NCBI GenBank assembly: GCA_032716605.1
Contig: CM064505.1
Coordinates: 48,805,762 to 48,869,761, forward strand
Direction of reading: 5' to 3'
Source: Paralithodes platypus
Taxonomy: Eukaryota; Arthropoda; Malacostraca; Decapoda; Lithodidae
DNA: 64,000 nucleotides
The position numbers were made by a program, and so were the translations under genes. Of the stretch, positions 1 to 10,019 are shown piece after piece. The first letter of the stretch is position 1. The number at the start of each line of letters is the position of its first letter. Below the pieces are notes generated by a model, which worked only from the letters and a program-made list of their open reading frames with translations, was not told the origin of the DNA and ran no database searches.

Positions 1-80
1 GAGAAACATGCGGGATAGAAAAACTGGCATGCCTTCTGGTACATAAGTCACAACATTGTCTGTCAACATTTGGTTTATTC
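1..80 (-). pseudogene. DIRS-like element 1, start of pol region (fragment)
   Basis: The reverse strand matches, with substitutions, the stretch at about 9470-9535 of DIRS-like element 2, between the ORF1 end and the reverse transcriptase. It is separated from the rest of element 1 by a LINE 3' end and runs off the left edge of the window. No intact frame is present. Confidence 0.6.
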
Positions 81-290
81 TATCTATCTATCTATTGCCT
101 GACGCCGTGATCCCCGAAGGGGTGGCCACGAACGAACCGCGCCCATGCACCTCTGTCCCCAGTCAGTCGACGCCCCTCCCCCCAACCAGCACCACCTTCG
201 TTCATGTACTTCCTCACTCCATCCTTCCACCTCTCATTCGGTCTACCTCTCCCTCTCTGTCCCTCCACCTCGCTATATAGATATATAGAG
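81..290 (-). mobile_element. GATA-tailed LINE, 3' end only
   Basis: It has a TCTA-type microsatellite at the left, then the reverse complement of the last ~200 bp of the LINE at 18474-19814, including the C-terminal coding end (GWGEGRRLTGD) and the stop. It is inserted between ORF1 and pol of DIRS-like element 1. It reads in frame with ORF1-region sequence, giving an accidental 235-residue ORF (92-799) that should not be taken as a gene. Confidence 0.85.
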
Positions 291-557
291 ATAGTTGTAC
301 ATTGTTGGACTGAGCTCTGAGGCAGGGTCTTACCAACCAGCGCCATGTAAGGCCCTTCTTTACTACTCTCTTTGCCCAAGATCTCTGAGGCCAATGACGA
401 AAATTTTCCCTGAACTGGCCTGTCTGATGCAGGACTAGTTCTCTGTTGATGGCCTCTAGAAAATTTATTTTTTTGTACTTTGGGCAGGTTGGTGAGTGTT
501 GGAGGGTTGATGGTGACCATGTGGTTTCTAGTGTTTGGGGGCATGTTGTTTTGTCTG

Positions 558-1748
558 TTAGGGTCTATGTTGTGACCCATAGTTCTGTTGCCTATGAGGT
601 GGTCGTGTGTAGGATGATGGTTGAGTCCTTGGTGCACCCCGACCTCTGGACTGATAGTGTCCCCTGTTTGACGAGTTACCCCTATGCGCCTGAAATGTTT
701 GTGGAGTAAACTTACGAGAGAGGAATTGGACTCTAACTTTTCCACGCTGTGATTGAGAACGAGAGTGGAACTGTCTAGGATGTTTCTGCTTGTTTGCAAA
801 AGACTGCCTAAATGCAGCCATCTCAGGTCTTAGCAACAGAGCATGAACCTCACTCCAGGTAGTTTGGGGGATCAATCTACATGTGAACAGAGGAGAGAGG
901 AGAACTCGAGTAGCAATATCTTTGGGCATATTCTTGGACAAGTGGATGCGCAGATCCTGTCTAGCTCTAGCTGCCTCAAAAATAGCAATCTTGACATCCC
1001 CAGTGGTCATCAGAGAATTAACAAGCGAAGCTCTTCTGATAAAATGAAGTGCAGCCCTGGAGTTTTGTTCAGGGATAGAATCTGCTACTTCCCGCATGGC
1101 TTGTGCAAGTTGTCGCTGTGTGATAAAATTTGACAGCAACCTATGGGCTCTTTGACGCAGTCTAAAGTCTTTGTCAATCAGTGTCGGGGTAGGTGTACTA
1201 ATCAGGGGGTCACTAGCTGATTTACAAACTATTTTTGGAGCTCTGAGATATTCCCAGAACTCCTGGGGAATAGAGTCGGAGTTGTATACATACATAGTAG
1301 CAAATTGGTGATCCTCCAATGGAAGTTTATGGGGGGCAGCATCCCCACAAGACAAAGCAAATTTCTCTGCCTCAGTCACCCATTCAGCCCATGGACCATA
1401 ACCCAGAGTAGAAACCTCTAACATAGGAATTTTGTTCTCAAACATTTTTGTGGAGCAACCTACGGATTTTGAGAGATTAGAGAGAGATTTAATGGCATTA
1501 TGTCCATCTGCCTTATTCAAATCAGACCATGGTTTGAAGCGCTTACCCGAAGGCACCGCGGGTGTCTGTGTGTAAGTAAAGTACTTAGCATCCAACAGAG
1601 ATGGGAAGGGTTTTATGATTACATCCAGCAATCGGCCTTGTGCATCTTTTGCACGTAGATGCCTAAGCTCGTCCATTTCAATAATCCACTCATTTGGTAC
1701 TGGCACCAAATCTGGATGACCTGTGTCAGCATTAGCAGGTGTTACCAC
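558..1748 (-). pseudogene. DIRS ORF1 (gag-like), C-terminal part
   Basis: This is a 396-residue open frame. The central part aligns by eye with residues ~560-770 of the ORF1 at 61383-63968: a WxxWxxE-type segment, an APKIV motif, then DKDFRLRQRAHRLLS followed by a helical region rich in Arg and Ala. The C-terminus is basic, with S/R/G/Q-rich repeats, as expected for a nucleic-acid-binding Gag tail. The annotated Met is not a natural start: the frame originally continued from the ORF at 1868-2854 and was cut by a ~200-bp insertion at about 1778-1975. It would act as the structural protein packaging the element RNA (inference from position and composition). Confidence 0.75.
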
Positions 1749-1777
1749 TGGTAATTGTTTCCAGTATCGAGATTCAC

Positions 1778-1975
1778 CAAATTAAAATTAAAATGTAAAA
1801 CTTGCAAACTAAACAAACCAAAATTGGGACAAGGACAATATAAAGTCAAATTAAATTATCAAAATCGCTATGTGGAAACAACGTTTACTAAAATGAAAAT
1901 TATTAAATAAAAGAACACAATCCACCACATAGGGTGTACATTACTACATGAGCAAGTTAATCTGTTTCCCAAGCA
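1778..1975 (-). repeat. ~200-bp dispersed repeat inserted in DIRS ORF1
   Basis: The same sequence lies in opposite orientation at 35770-35958, sharing for example the run around GTGTACACCCTATGTGGTGG. The homologous point in DIRS-like element 3 (about 12012-12020) lacks it and is contiguous. It is therefore an insertion specific to element 1 and explains the gap between the two ORF1 segments. It is AT-rich and no coding content was recognised; it could be the 3' end of a retroelement. Confidence 0.65.
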
Positions 1976-2854
1976 AACTAATAGTAGAGGAAGAGGCTTC
2001 TTGTTCATTTCAGGTTCCTGCTCAATGGGTGGGGGTTGAATATGTGACAGAAAAAAGTTACTAGGAATACCAGAAGCTTGAAGACTAGCCTGAGTGGAGG
2101 ATGCAGGAGTGGTTGTTATTTCATGAGCAGGTTGTTTGGGCTGGACAGGTACATGCGCCAGTAGAACTGCGTCTGGTATGGCAGGCTGTAACATAGATGG
2201 AGCAAGAGACCTACCTAGGAGAGCCTTATCTAAAGACGCAAATTTCTGTTCAAATTTGTCTGTCAACTCATCATGCATAGATTTAAGAAATACCTGAAGT
2301 TCACCAAATGAGCCACCAGGCGGGCTCGGAGTAGGAACTATATCAGACTGATGAAACTCTTCTTCACTTTGTTCTAATGAAGAACCATGGGACTCATTCT
2401 CACTCCAACCCTCCTCAATATGGTTACCGGTCTCCAAATCATAACACTCTACAATAGCATTGTTTATGTCCAAAGGTTCTGGAGTATCTTTAAGAAGTAC
2501 TTTTTCCAGCTTTGCCCCAACCGTACTGTAACCAAAAATGTCTGGAGCTGTCAGAGAAGGATCTAAACGAACAGGTAAGTCCGAAGAAGGCTGAACAGGT
2601 GAGTAGTCTATGGGTTTATGCACTTCAGCTTCAATATTCACCTGAATCAGTTGAGGGTGAATTAATGTAGGTGGAGCAAGCAACAGGGTTGATTCAAATT
2701 GCTGTTCAATAGTATCAGCTAACTGTACTAGGGAAAGTGGAGGGGGACTGACATCCTCAGAACTTGGATCAGTCAAGGAAGTAGATGAGACAGGTAATTT
2801 ATGTTTAGATGTAACAGGGTTAAAAGAGTGACTGACCACATTGGACAATGTCAA
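1868..2854 (-). pseudogene. DIRS ORF1, middle low-complexity part
   Basis: The 328-residue frame is rich in Pro, Ser, Glu and Thr, with an acidic middle (two E/S-rich runs) and a helix-like segment (FGELQVFLKSMHDELTDKFE). It matches in position the Pro/acidic linker of the intact ORF1 at 61383-63968. It overlaps the upstream ORF by 4 bp in another frame, which looks like a decayed frame rather than a regulated frameshift. The last ~40 residues are read from the inserted repeat and are not original. Confidence 0.65.
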
Positions 2855-3486
2855 AGGACTGGGCGATGTGGTGTAGAATGCAAGATTTTGGAATCATGAC
2901 TGCGAGCCGGGGAAGTTTGGGACTTAGAAGGTTGCCTTTTAGTTTGAGATTTGCTCGCTTTCTTCTGTTTTTTACTAGAAGACTCTGAGCTGACCGACCT
3001 ATGTCTTTTCCTGCTAAATCCAGACATTTTCTTGTCAGAAGGTGGGGAAGAGCTAGGAGTTCTAGAAAATGATATTTCTAAAAAGCTTACATACTTTACA
3101 TCCACAATACCCAGAGATTTTTTAAGGGTACCTGAAATGTAAGACTTTACCGAACCCCACACAGATAATAACACTTGTTTGCATGTGACCGAGGATAGAA
3201 ATGTTTTTGGGTCATGGTACATTGTCACATAATAACTACACTTCTCACACACTTTAGGGTTCCACATAGCACTGGTCCTATTATCACACTTTACGTGAAA
3301 GATGCAGAGTGTATGCGCCGTGAGGGCTAACGTGGTACAACTCTTGTAAGAGCAAATGTTAATGTCCAGTGGTGGGTCGATGTCTTGCAGTATGATCCTG
3401 TCCATCTTGGCTGTTGTGGGACCCGGGGAGGGAAACCCTATGAAGGAGTTTTGGTCCTCCAGGTTGAGGAATCCTCTTGAGAACAC
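2851..3486 (-). pseudogene. DIRS ORF1, N-terminal zinc-motif part
   Basis: The 211-residue frame starts at the element leader. Residues 45-83 hold eight Cys/His in the pattern C-x4-C-x7-H-x2-C-x2-H-x2-C-x12-C-x2-C, a likely double zinc-binding module. A Ser/Lys/Arg-rich stretch follows from residue ~150 and could be a nuclear localisation signal. The same spacing occurs in elements 4 (44669-44785) and 5 (61398-61511). The frame breaks into the next ORF at ~2851. Confidence 0.7.
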
Positions 3487-4068
3487 CCCTTATAATTCTT
3501 CTCCAGGTGCGAATGTATACAGACCCTGAAGAAAGGGAAGAGAAGAAAAAATGGGGGTCTTTTAAAAAAAGGAAAGAAAAATTGTACTTGTTCCCTGGAA
3601 ATTAATTAAAAATATATAATTAGTGAGATTACACTTAGCCGGGGAACCGGAAACGTCTAGTGTTTTGAAAAATGAACTCACCTTAAAAATATAGGTTTTT
3701 TAGCCGAGCGAAGGGAACAACAGGAGAGAGGATGGCAAGGTCCACCACAGCCTCGAACCCGGAACACTGCTCAGCTCTTCCCGTGGTAATCACTTGGCCG
3801 AAAGAGATCATTCTAATCGTTGTAAAGATTCTTCTCTGGTAAAGCAGCACCTCACATGAGCCTGTGTATAATACCAAAGAATCAATGTTGCATAGTGAGA
3901 TGGAATTATTAGGCCTACTTAAATTGGGCAAAATAGGATCTAGCCTTGTAGTGTTTACTTTAAATAAACTACAGTTGCCGCTTATGTAAGAAAATAGCCC
4001 AGTGAATTATTACCCGGTATCACTAGATAGAATTACTCGGTAATTTTTTAGTCAGGTATAGCCTAGTC
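3487..4068 (-). other. DIRS-like element 1 leader, non-coding
   Basis: No gene is seen. Two related versions of this leader occur in element 3, at about 17510-17887 and 17888-18330, sharing the TGAACTCACCTTAAA segment and the A-rich part. It is taken as the 5' untranslated region of the element. The GGTACCCGG tandem array begins beyond the inserted TTAA element. Confidence 0.5.
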
Positions 4069-4937
4069 TTAACCCGTTGAGCCCCGGCTAGTTATAATAT
4101 TTTGTTCACCCCAGTCCCAAGCCATTTTCACTTATTTTTTTTGTTTGCTAAAATGGAAGACAAGGATGAGAAAGGGGGGGGGGGGAGCTTCAAAAAAATT
4201 TGTTGAGCCAAAATGGAAGAGAATGGTGAGAAATGAACACACAAATAAAAAAAAACTCATTTCGGTCATTTGGGGGGGGGGGGGGGGGTTCAATAGTTCG
4301 TCTCCCCCGCATGACCACCCGCCCGGGAGCACTAGGGTAAAAACTGAGTATGGCATTGTACGGCATACATCCTAAGGAGTATCTCACATAAATCTCAAGC
4401 CTCTAGCTCCCATACTGTGGTGGAGTGGTCTTGCCACTGGCCTGGTAATCCAAAGGTCCCGGGTTCAAATCCCGATGTATCAATGGGAAGATATTATTGG
4501 GATGGAATTTGTGCTGTACCTAGTATCAGTGCATTACCACAAAGCCCATCGAAACGTCAATAAAATACCCTCATTGTTCCCTGATTAAATAGCACTGTAT
4601 GAATATTCCCATATTCAAAATATGCTATAGGGGTGCAATGCCTGGTGAGTTATCTGCTCAACAGGTGGCGTTGTGTGTGTGTAAGTGTGAGAGTCCGAGT
4701 GTAGTGGGTGAGACAGTGAAGCACGGGAACGAGATGGCTTCAGAGATGGGGTCGTTTCGGGTCATGAGTGAGCACCGTGCCTCATGTGAAGGCAAGATGG
4801 CAGGTGCTCGTTGTGCTCTACGTGCTTCACATGTCTCACTCCCTAGACTGGAACAAGACCTCACGGGCTTCACTGTTCATTGTAAAGTGGTGAATGTTAA
4901 GGCTCTCAGCCTATGCCCGAGAGGAAGTAAGTTGGAA

Positions 4938-4973
<36 letters not shown>

Positions 4974-5254
4974 GACCGGAGTAATGAAGGTTCAAAGTGG
5001 CGGTAAACTAGGGGTGTAAACTATCCCCACTAAGCCCACCACCACCAGCCGCGCGGCTGTCTCGGCCCGCTCACACCTACTGGCCCGGCTCCCCCACACA
5101 CTACGGTACCTCCCCCTCCTATTCTCCCGCCATTTCCTACCTTACGAGCCACGTAAGTGTTTTTTATATGTCGGACGCACGTGATGCGTCGCTGGGAGTT
5201 GGTGATCAAAGACTGCCGACGCAACACGTGCGACGCTGGGTCTCAACGGGTTAA
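4069..5254. mobile_element. TTAA-flanked non-autonomous element (piggyBac-like)
   Basis: The left end reads TTAACCCGTTGAGCCCC and the right end is its imperfect inverse, ending CAACGGGTTAA. TTAA at both edges and CCC at the tips are the piggyBac hallmark. There is no transposase frame. The body holds two poly-C/poly-G tracts (4174-4189 and 4271-4289) and a nested tRNA-type SINE. The edges lie at the junction between the DIRS leader and the GGTACCCGG array. Confidence 0.7.
4412..4970 (+). mobile_element. tRNA-derived SINE with poly(A) tail, copy 1
   Basis: The head resembles a tRNA gene: an A-box-like TGGTGGAGTGG at ~4422 and a B-box GGTTCAAATCCC at ~4463, with a tRNA-like arm pattern between. 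A unique body of ~450 bp follows, ending in a ~30-nt A run. The second copy at 31576-32072 aligns over the whole length. The RNA polymerase III promoter is inferred from the boxes. The poly(A) end suggests mobilisation by a poly(A)-recognising LINE not seen in this window. Confidence 0.85.
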
Positions 5255-5477
5255 TTACGCACTAAGACTGATATACTTGTATACTTGGTAACATATAAGT
5301 ATACCCGGTAAACGTAAGCTCCCGTATCTATCGTAAATCTGATAGTAGCGTTAATTAGTGGTACCCGGGCCTGTCTCTAATATGGTATGACAAAGCCTAG
5401 GGTACCCGGCAAATTTAATATCTGCCTCCATTACTGCAACCCGGGCTTGTCCTATTATAGTATGACAACGCCTAGAG
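5255..5477. repeat. GGTACCCGG tandem array, segment 1
   Basis: Diverged units of roughly 80-90 bp carry the core ACTGGTACCCGGGCTTGTC, a TATTATAGTATGACAAAGCCTAG segment and AGAGTACCCGGC. The array continues after the hAT-like element at 6888. Similar runs border DIRS-like element 3 and the LINE at 18474. Confidence 0.75.
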
Positions 5478-5543
5478 CAGGGGTGTCAAACTCATTTGCT
5501 CTGGCGGGCCAAATTTTAAACGGTACAATATTGTAGGGCCGCA

Positions 5544-5763
5544 TTAACCCCTTCTGTACCGGCGACGTCTTTTATATTTTATTGTAGCTATGTTTAGACT
5601 TTAGAGGATTGTGTGCAATTTAAGAATGATCTGTGGTATTAAAAAGGAATTCGTGTGATTGTTCGAAGCCTATCAATTGTTGGAGGCCATTTTGAAACTG
5701 AATATAATGGTCAAATAGTAGCAAAATTGGTTAAAAAGACGTTGCCGGTACAGAAGGGGTTAA
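5544..5763. mobile_element. TTAA MITE inside the hAT-like element
   Basis: This is a 220-bp element with ~28-bp inverted repeats, TTAACCCCTTCTGTACCGGC at the left and its near-perfect inverse at the right, flanked by TTAA. It is a piggyBac-type MITE by target site and termini. It has no coding capacity. Confidence 0.85.
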
Positions 5764-6026
5764 TGTAGCAGACCAAATATAATATACCGGTAATGCCTCC
5801 ACCCGTCCATGCTTCATATTATCCAGATTTAACAATTTCAGAAAATATTCAAAACATTTAAAAATATATTATTTAAATATGAATTTACGGCAACTGTGTC
5901 ACCTGTCGGACTAATTTACGAAGAGCCCTCACTGACCATGGATTGACAACACTGGTTTGCCATTTTCCCAAGACTTATCAGGCATAATTTGTTAGTACAG
6001 GAGAGAGACCAAGTACAGGAGAGAGA

Positions 6027-6487
6027 CCAGTGACCTCTCTCTCTCTTTCTCTTCCTTTATTCCATTTACTTCTCATTATCAACTATTTTAATACAGTGAC
6101 GACCGCCAGGTGATTTTGTTCATATTAGGAAGGACCTCAGAGAGAGAGAGAGAGAGACCGACAGACCAGACCAGACAGACAGACACAGTGTGTGTGAGAG
6201 AGGGAGAGGGAAAGAGAGAGAGAGTATACAATTCAGAAGTATGAGTAAACAATTATATTGTTTATTATTTGGATGGGTTTTCCACATTCTATAATGTCAA
6301 TGTTTGAATTAAGATTATCTTAGACTTGTATTATTTTTGTTGTCTCTCTTTTTCCTACCCTTCTCTCTCTCTCTCTCTCTCTCTCTGAGGTCCTTCATAA
6401 TTTGAATAAAATCACCTGGCTGTCGTCACTGTATTAAAATAATTGATAATGAGAAGTAAATGGAATAAAGGAAGAGGAGAGAGAGAG

Positions 6488-6490
<3 letters not shown>
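6027..6490. repeat. Large inverted repeat (foldback) in hAT-like element
   Basis: The arms at about 6027-6150 and 6362-6490 are inverse copies, including a CT/GA microsatellite, a TTCCATTTACTTCTCATTATC stretch and the CAGTGACGACCGCCAGGTGAT segment. The spacer is ~210 bp. It may be an older nested element or the palindromic core of the hAT-like element. Confidence 0.75.

Positions 6491-6527
<37 letters not shown>
6490..6527 (+). repeat. (TTAG)n microsatellite
   Basis: Nine or more perfect GTTA units follow the GA run. It is a simple repeat only. Confidence 0.95.
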
Positions 6528-6887
6528 GTGTATTATCTCCGTAGCCTTGGGCCTCATACTGACCATGATTGCAAGAACCATCTCACTGGCCCCGAATTGA
6601 GCATATCATAAACCCATTGACGATTTTGTTCAGCTTAAGAAGAATGTCTAAGGGTGAAAGAGTATTTAATCTCCTTTAAGCTTCTTACTCTCGCAAATAC
6701 TTCCTAGAATTAGAACTAAAGTTACTATGGTACCAACATATAATATATTTAAGAAATAATAATTATGTCTAGTATAAAAATACAATATGTTACACTACTT
6801 GGCCAACCTGGTTTGCGGGCCGCATGCTAGAGGGAGGGGGGACGCATGCGGCCCGCGGGCCGCATGTTTGACACCCCTGGCCTAGAG

Positions 6888-7525
6888 TATCCGACAAAAA
6901 ATAATATCTGCCTCAATTACTGGAACCCGGGCTTGTCCTTATTATAGTATGACAAAGCCTAGATTACCCGGCAAAAATATATTTGTTTCCATTACTGGTA
7001 CCCTGGTTTGTCTTTATTAAAGTATGACAAAGCCTAGAGTACCCGGCAAAAATAATATCTGTTTCCATTACTGGAACCCGGACTTGTCCTTGTTATAGTA
7101 TGACAAAGCCTAGAGTACCCGGCACAAATAGATAGCCGTCTCAATTACTGGTACCCGGGCCTGTCATTATGATACTATGAACCAAGCCATGGTACCCGGC
7201 ATTATAATATCACCCGCCAATACTGGTACCCGGGCCTGTCTTTATACTGTTTAGACAAGGCCTAGAGTACCCGGGGGCTTTAAAATTTTAATATGCCATA
7301 GTCTTAACAACCGCAAGAGTACCCGGCAATACTGGTACTCAGGCCTGAGAGTACCCGGCAATACTGGTACCCGGGCCTGTCTTTATACTGTACTTGTTAT
7401 GGCATTATAATATCACCCGCCAATACTGGTACCCGGGCTTGTCTTTATACTGTTAAGACAAGGCCTAGAGTACCCGGGGACTTTAAAAAAAATTTAACAC
7501 GCCATAGTCTTAACACCCGCAAGAG
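6888..7525. repeat. GGTACCCGG tandem array, segment 2
   Basis: About seven diverged units are present, each with a GGTACCCGGGC(C/T)TGTC core and AGAGTACCCGGC. Several units contain near-palindromic TACCCGGCA...CTGGTACCCGGG pairs. The period is irregular, partly ~85 bp and partly shorter after 7300. Confidence 0.8.
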
Positions 7526-7954
7526 TACGGTTTTGACAACCCATAGGGAAGGAAGGAAAAACTAATATTTATTGGTGGCTCCTGAAGTCAATGACAATAT
7601 GGCCTCGGGGTTAACCTCGATTACGGCGGTCGAGAACCAAGATCATCTTTCTTAGAGGGTACCCCTTAATCATTCCTAAGGTACGTCATTGAGACGGAGC
7701 CACTGAAAAGTAGGAAATAAAAAAGAAAAGAGTTAACACAGTTTGAACACCGTGCCTCAGCGCATTCCGATCTTCCTCTGCTTCCCATGAGCCTGACTCA
7801 TACCTCCTCCTGCCCAGGAGCGACCTCTAAAGTATATCAAGTTGGGCATGTGAATGGGAAGGGGATGGTGGGAGGGCAATTGTCGTCATTGACTTCAGGA
7901 GCCACCAATAAATATTAGTTTTTCCTTCCTTCCCTTCGGGTTGTCAAAACCGTA
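7526..7954. mobile_element. TIR DNA element, unclassified, TA edges
   Basis: Inverted repeats of ~70 bp begin TACGGTTTTGACAACCC and end with the inverse. The second part of each repeat contains CCACCAATAAATATTAG. The inside carries the GGTTAACCTCGATTACGG and GAGACGGAGCCACTG segments also found in the modules at 21505-25070. TA at both edges fits a TA target. A related but distinct family is at 31234-32222. There is no ORF. Confidence 0.7.
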
Positions 7955-8348
7955 ATTTATTGGTGGCTCCTTACGTCAATGACGTAAGAGCCTAGAATAT
8001 CACGACCGGTGGAGGGACCTTCATATGCTCATCAAGCTAAAAACAAGAATCTATTAGGAAGACCAAAAAACGTAAACTGTGACATGTGTTTAAATATAAG
8101 AGTATAGCAGTAAGAAAAAGATGTATAAGGCAGGTACCATAAAAGAATCCTTATCTCAGAAGAATAGAACTACTGAGGTGTGAATACTGGTAATAGTATA
8201 TCACAAAAATAAAATTAACAATTAAGTTACACATTGCAATAATGTATAGGTATTGCTATGTAACAGATCTAGTGCAGTAATAGCACTCCTGCTATCCATT
8301 CGGATTGTGTGTCCTGCCAACTTGTCATGGAACTTACATGCCCCCTCT
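7955..8348. other. Unassigned segment with hairpin, no gene
   Basis: It starts with the TTACGTCAATGACGTAA palindrome that also ends the modules at 22867 and 25068, in inverse orientation. The rest is AT-rich and no coding or repeat family was recognised. Confidence 0.5.
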
Positions 8349-8748
8349 TGGTGATGGGCTGGTCTATCAGAGTGAGAACTGAGTGATCTCTGCCATACCC
8401 ATAGCTACTCTGACTGTTCCTTTTACTTATATATTTTCTAGATCTCAAGTGACGGCGTCTCTTCCGTGGATTGACCTCCCAATCTACCAAGCTTGGAAGC
8501 CAAAGCGTCACATTTTTCCTTTGCCCCTCAACTTTCTCTTCATAATTGCTGAGGGGCACAGGGCCCTGGGTGGGGCTTTGGTTTCCCGGGCGTTTACGCA
8601 CCCTCCTCAGCTCCCCGCCATGGAGTGGCTTCGGTCACCCAGGCTTTATTGTGGTCGGCAGGGAGGGTTCTGTAGGGGCGCTCGGTTATGGCCTTGGCCT
8701 TGCTTGGGGCTGTTCGGCCAGGCAGTCTGGGGAACAACAACAACAACC
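8349..8748 (+). mobile_element. AAC-tailed SINE, 5'-truncated copy 1
   Basis: It matches the family body from the TGGTGATGGGCTGG point through the 3' tail and ends in (AAC)n. It lacks the hairpin head of the full-length copies. No clear target duplication was found, so the 5' junction may be rearranged. It abuts the ORF1 of DIRS-like element 2. Confidence 0.85.
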
Positions 8749-8754
8749 AGGATA

Positions 8755-9447
8755 GCACCTACTAATGCTGACACAGGTCATTCAGACTTGGTGCCAATAC
8801 CAAATGAGTGGATTATTAAAAGGGACGAGCTTAGGCATCTACATACAAAGATGCACAAGACCGATTGCTGGACATAATCAAAAATTTACCACTATGCATA
8901 TATACAACTCCAACTCTATTCCCCAGGAGTTCTGGAAATATCTCAGATCTCCAACAATAGTTGTAAACCAACTAGTTGACCCCATGATTAATACACCTAC
9001 CCTGCACGGACTGACAAAGACTTTAAACTACGACAAAGAACCCATAGGTTACTGTAAAATGTTATCACACAACAACAACTTGCACAAGCCATGAGGCAAG
9101 TAGCAGATTCTATCCCTGAACAAAACTCCAGGTCTGCACTTCATTTTATCAGAAGAGCTTCACGTGGTAATTCTCGGATGACCACTGGGATTATCAAGAT
9201 TGCAATTTTTAAGTCAACTAGAGCTAGACAGTATCCACTCACCCAATTGTCCAAGAATATGCCCAAAGATATTGCTACTCCGGCTCTCTTCTCACCTCGA
9301 TTCACATGCAGATTGTTTCCCCAAACGACCTGGAATAAGGTTCATGCTCTGTTGCTAAGCCCTCAGAGGGATATGTTTGGGCAGTTTTCTGGCAAACAAG
9401 CTAACCCCTCCTCAGAGCTCAGTCTAACAATGGACAACTATCTCTAG
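8755..9447 (+). pseudogene. DIRS ORF1 remnant (element 2)
   Basis: Two open pieces (8765-9094 and 9091-9447) are homologous to the C-terminal half of ORF1 in element 1, including NSIPQEFWKYLR, ADSIPEQNSRSALHFIRRAS and LSKNMPKDIAT. The basic C-terminal tail is missing; it stops soon after the QANPSSE segment. Confidence 0.75.
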
Positions 9448-9499
9448 AGTTAAAAAACATTGATGAACCAAATGTTGACAGACAATGTTGTAACTTAGG

Positions 9500-9990
9500 T
9501 GCCAGAAGGCATGCCAGCTTCTCTATCACACATGTTCCTCTCCCCAAAAGGAACAGTCTACAACTAAAGCCTACGATAGACAGGTTCCTCCTCAACAAAT
9601 TAATTCACAATATGAAGTTCAGGATGTTAACTATTTCCCAAGTAAACCTAATTCTACAACCAAGGTCTGAATAATTACTCTAGCTATAGAAGACTCCTAC
9701 TGGCACATCACAATAGCAAGAGGTACCAAAAGTTCCTAGCTATCCCATTCAGAATCAAAGCGGCGATGTTCACCAGAACTCCTTTCAGCTTGATCATAGC
9801 TCCCAGATTTTTTCACCAAGATAGTGAAACAATTTCTCCTCCCTCTACTCAAAGACGGTGTAAAAATACTGCTTTACCTTCAAGATTGGATGATGCTGTG
9901 GTCTTCCCCCACACCATTACCAAGAACAAACCTTGATAGTCATGCAACATGGGACAAAGTTGGTTTTCAGAGTAAAATTAGAGAAATCAA
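9500..9990 (+). pseudogene. DIRS reverse transcriptase remnant (element 2)
   Basis: Across frames one reads SYWHITIARGTKSS, FRIKAAMFTRTPFSLIIAP and LLYLQDWMM, the diverged counterparts of the AYWH, MPFGL and YLDDW blocks of element 4. The catalytic YLDD block is altered to YLQDW, so this copy is inactive. Confidence 0.6.
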
Positions 9991-10019
9991 AATCTCACTC
10001 CTACACAATCAGCAGAATG

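Larger units (their letters stand above)
291..4068 (-). mobile_element. DIRS-like retrotransposon 1 (ORF1 half)
   Basis: The stretch contains the leader (3487-4068) and three consecutive minus-strand ORFs that together correspond to the single ORF1 (gag-like) of the intact element at 61383-63968. Assignment to DIRS rests on element 4, where the same ORF1 type precedes a DIRS-type reverse transcriptase, RNase H and tyrosine recombinase. The coding part is broken by one frameshift and one inserted repeat, so this copy is inactive. A diverged copy of 1990-4068 is found at 16405-17890. Confidence 0.75.
5478..6879. mobile_element. hAT-like non-autonomous DNA transposon
   Basis: The ends are inverted repeats starting CAGGGGTGTCAAAC and ending GTTTGACACCCCTG, with GGCGGGCC-type subterminal sequence at both ends. 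The 8-bp target duplication GCCTAGAG is exact (5470-5477 and 6880-6887), as expected for hAT. It is inserted in one unit of the GGTACCCGG array. No transposase frame is present; the inside holds a TTAA element and a large foldback. Confidence 0.9.

Noticed and set aside
4424..4480. A functional tRNA gene at 4424 or 31576
   Set aside because: A and B boxes are present, but the arms do not close into a good cloverleaf, and the sequence continues into a repeated SINE body with a poly(A) tail in both copies.
6490..6527. TTAG repeat as telomere-like sequence
   Set aside because: The arthropod telomere unit is TTAGG; this is a 4-bp unit, short, and inside a transposon.
5478..7525. CRISPR-like array in the GGTACCCGG repeats
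   Set aside because: Repeats and spacers are both diverged copies of one unit, with irregular spacing, in a eukaryotic genome.
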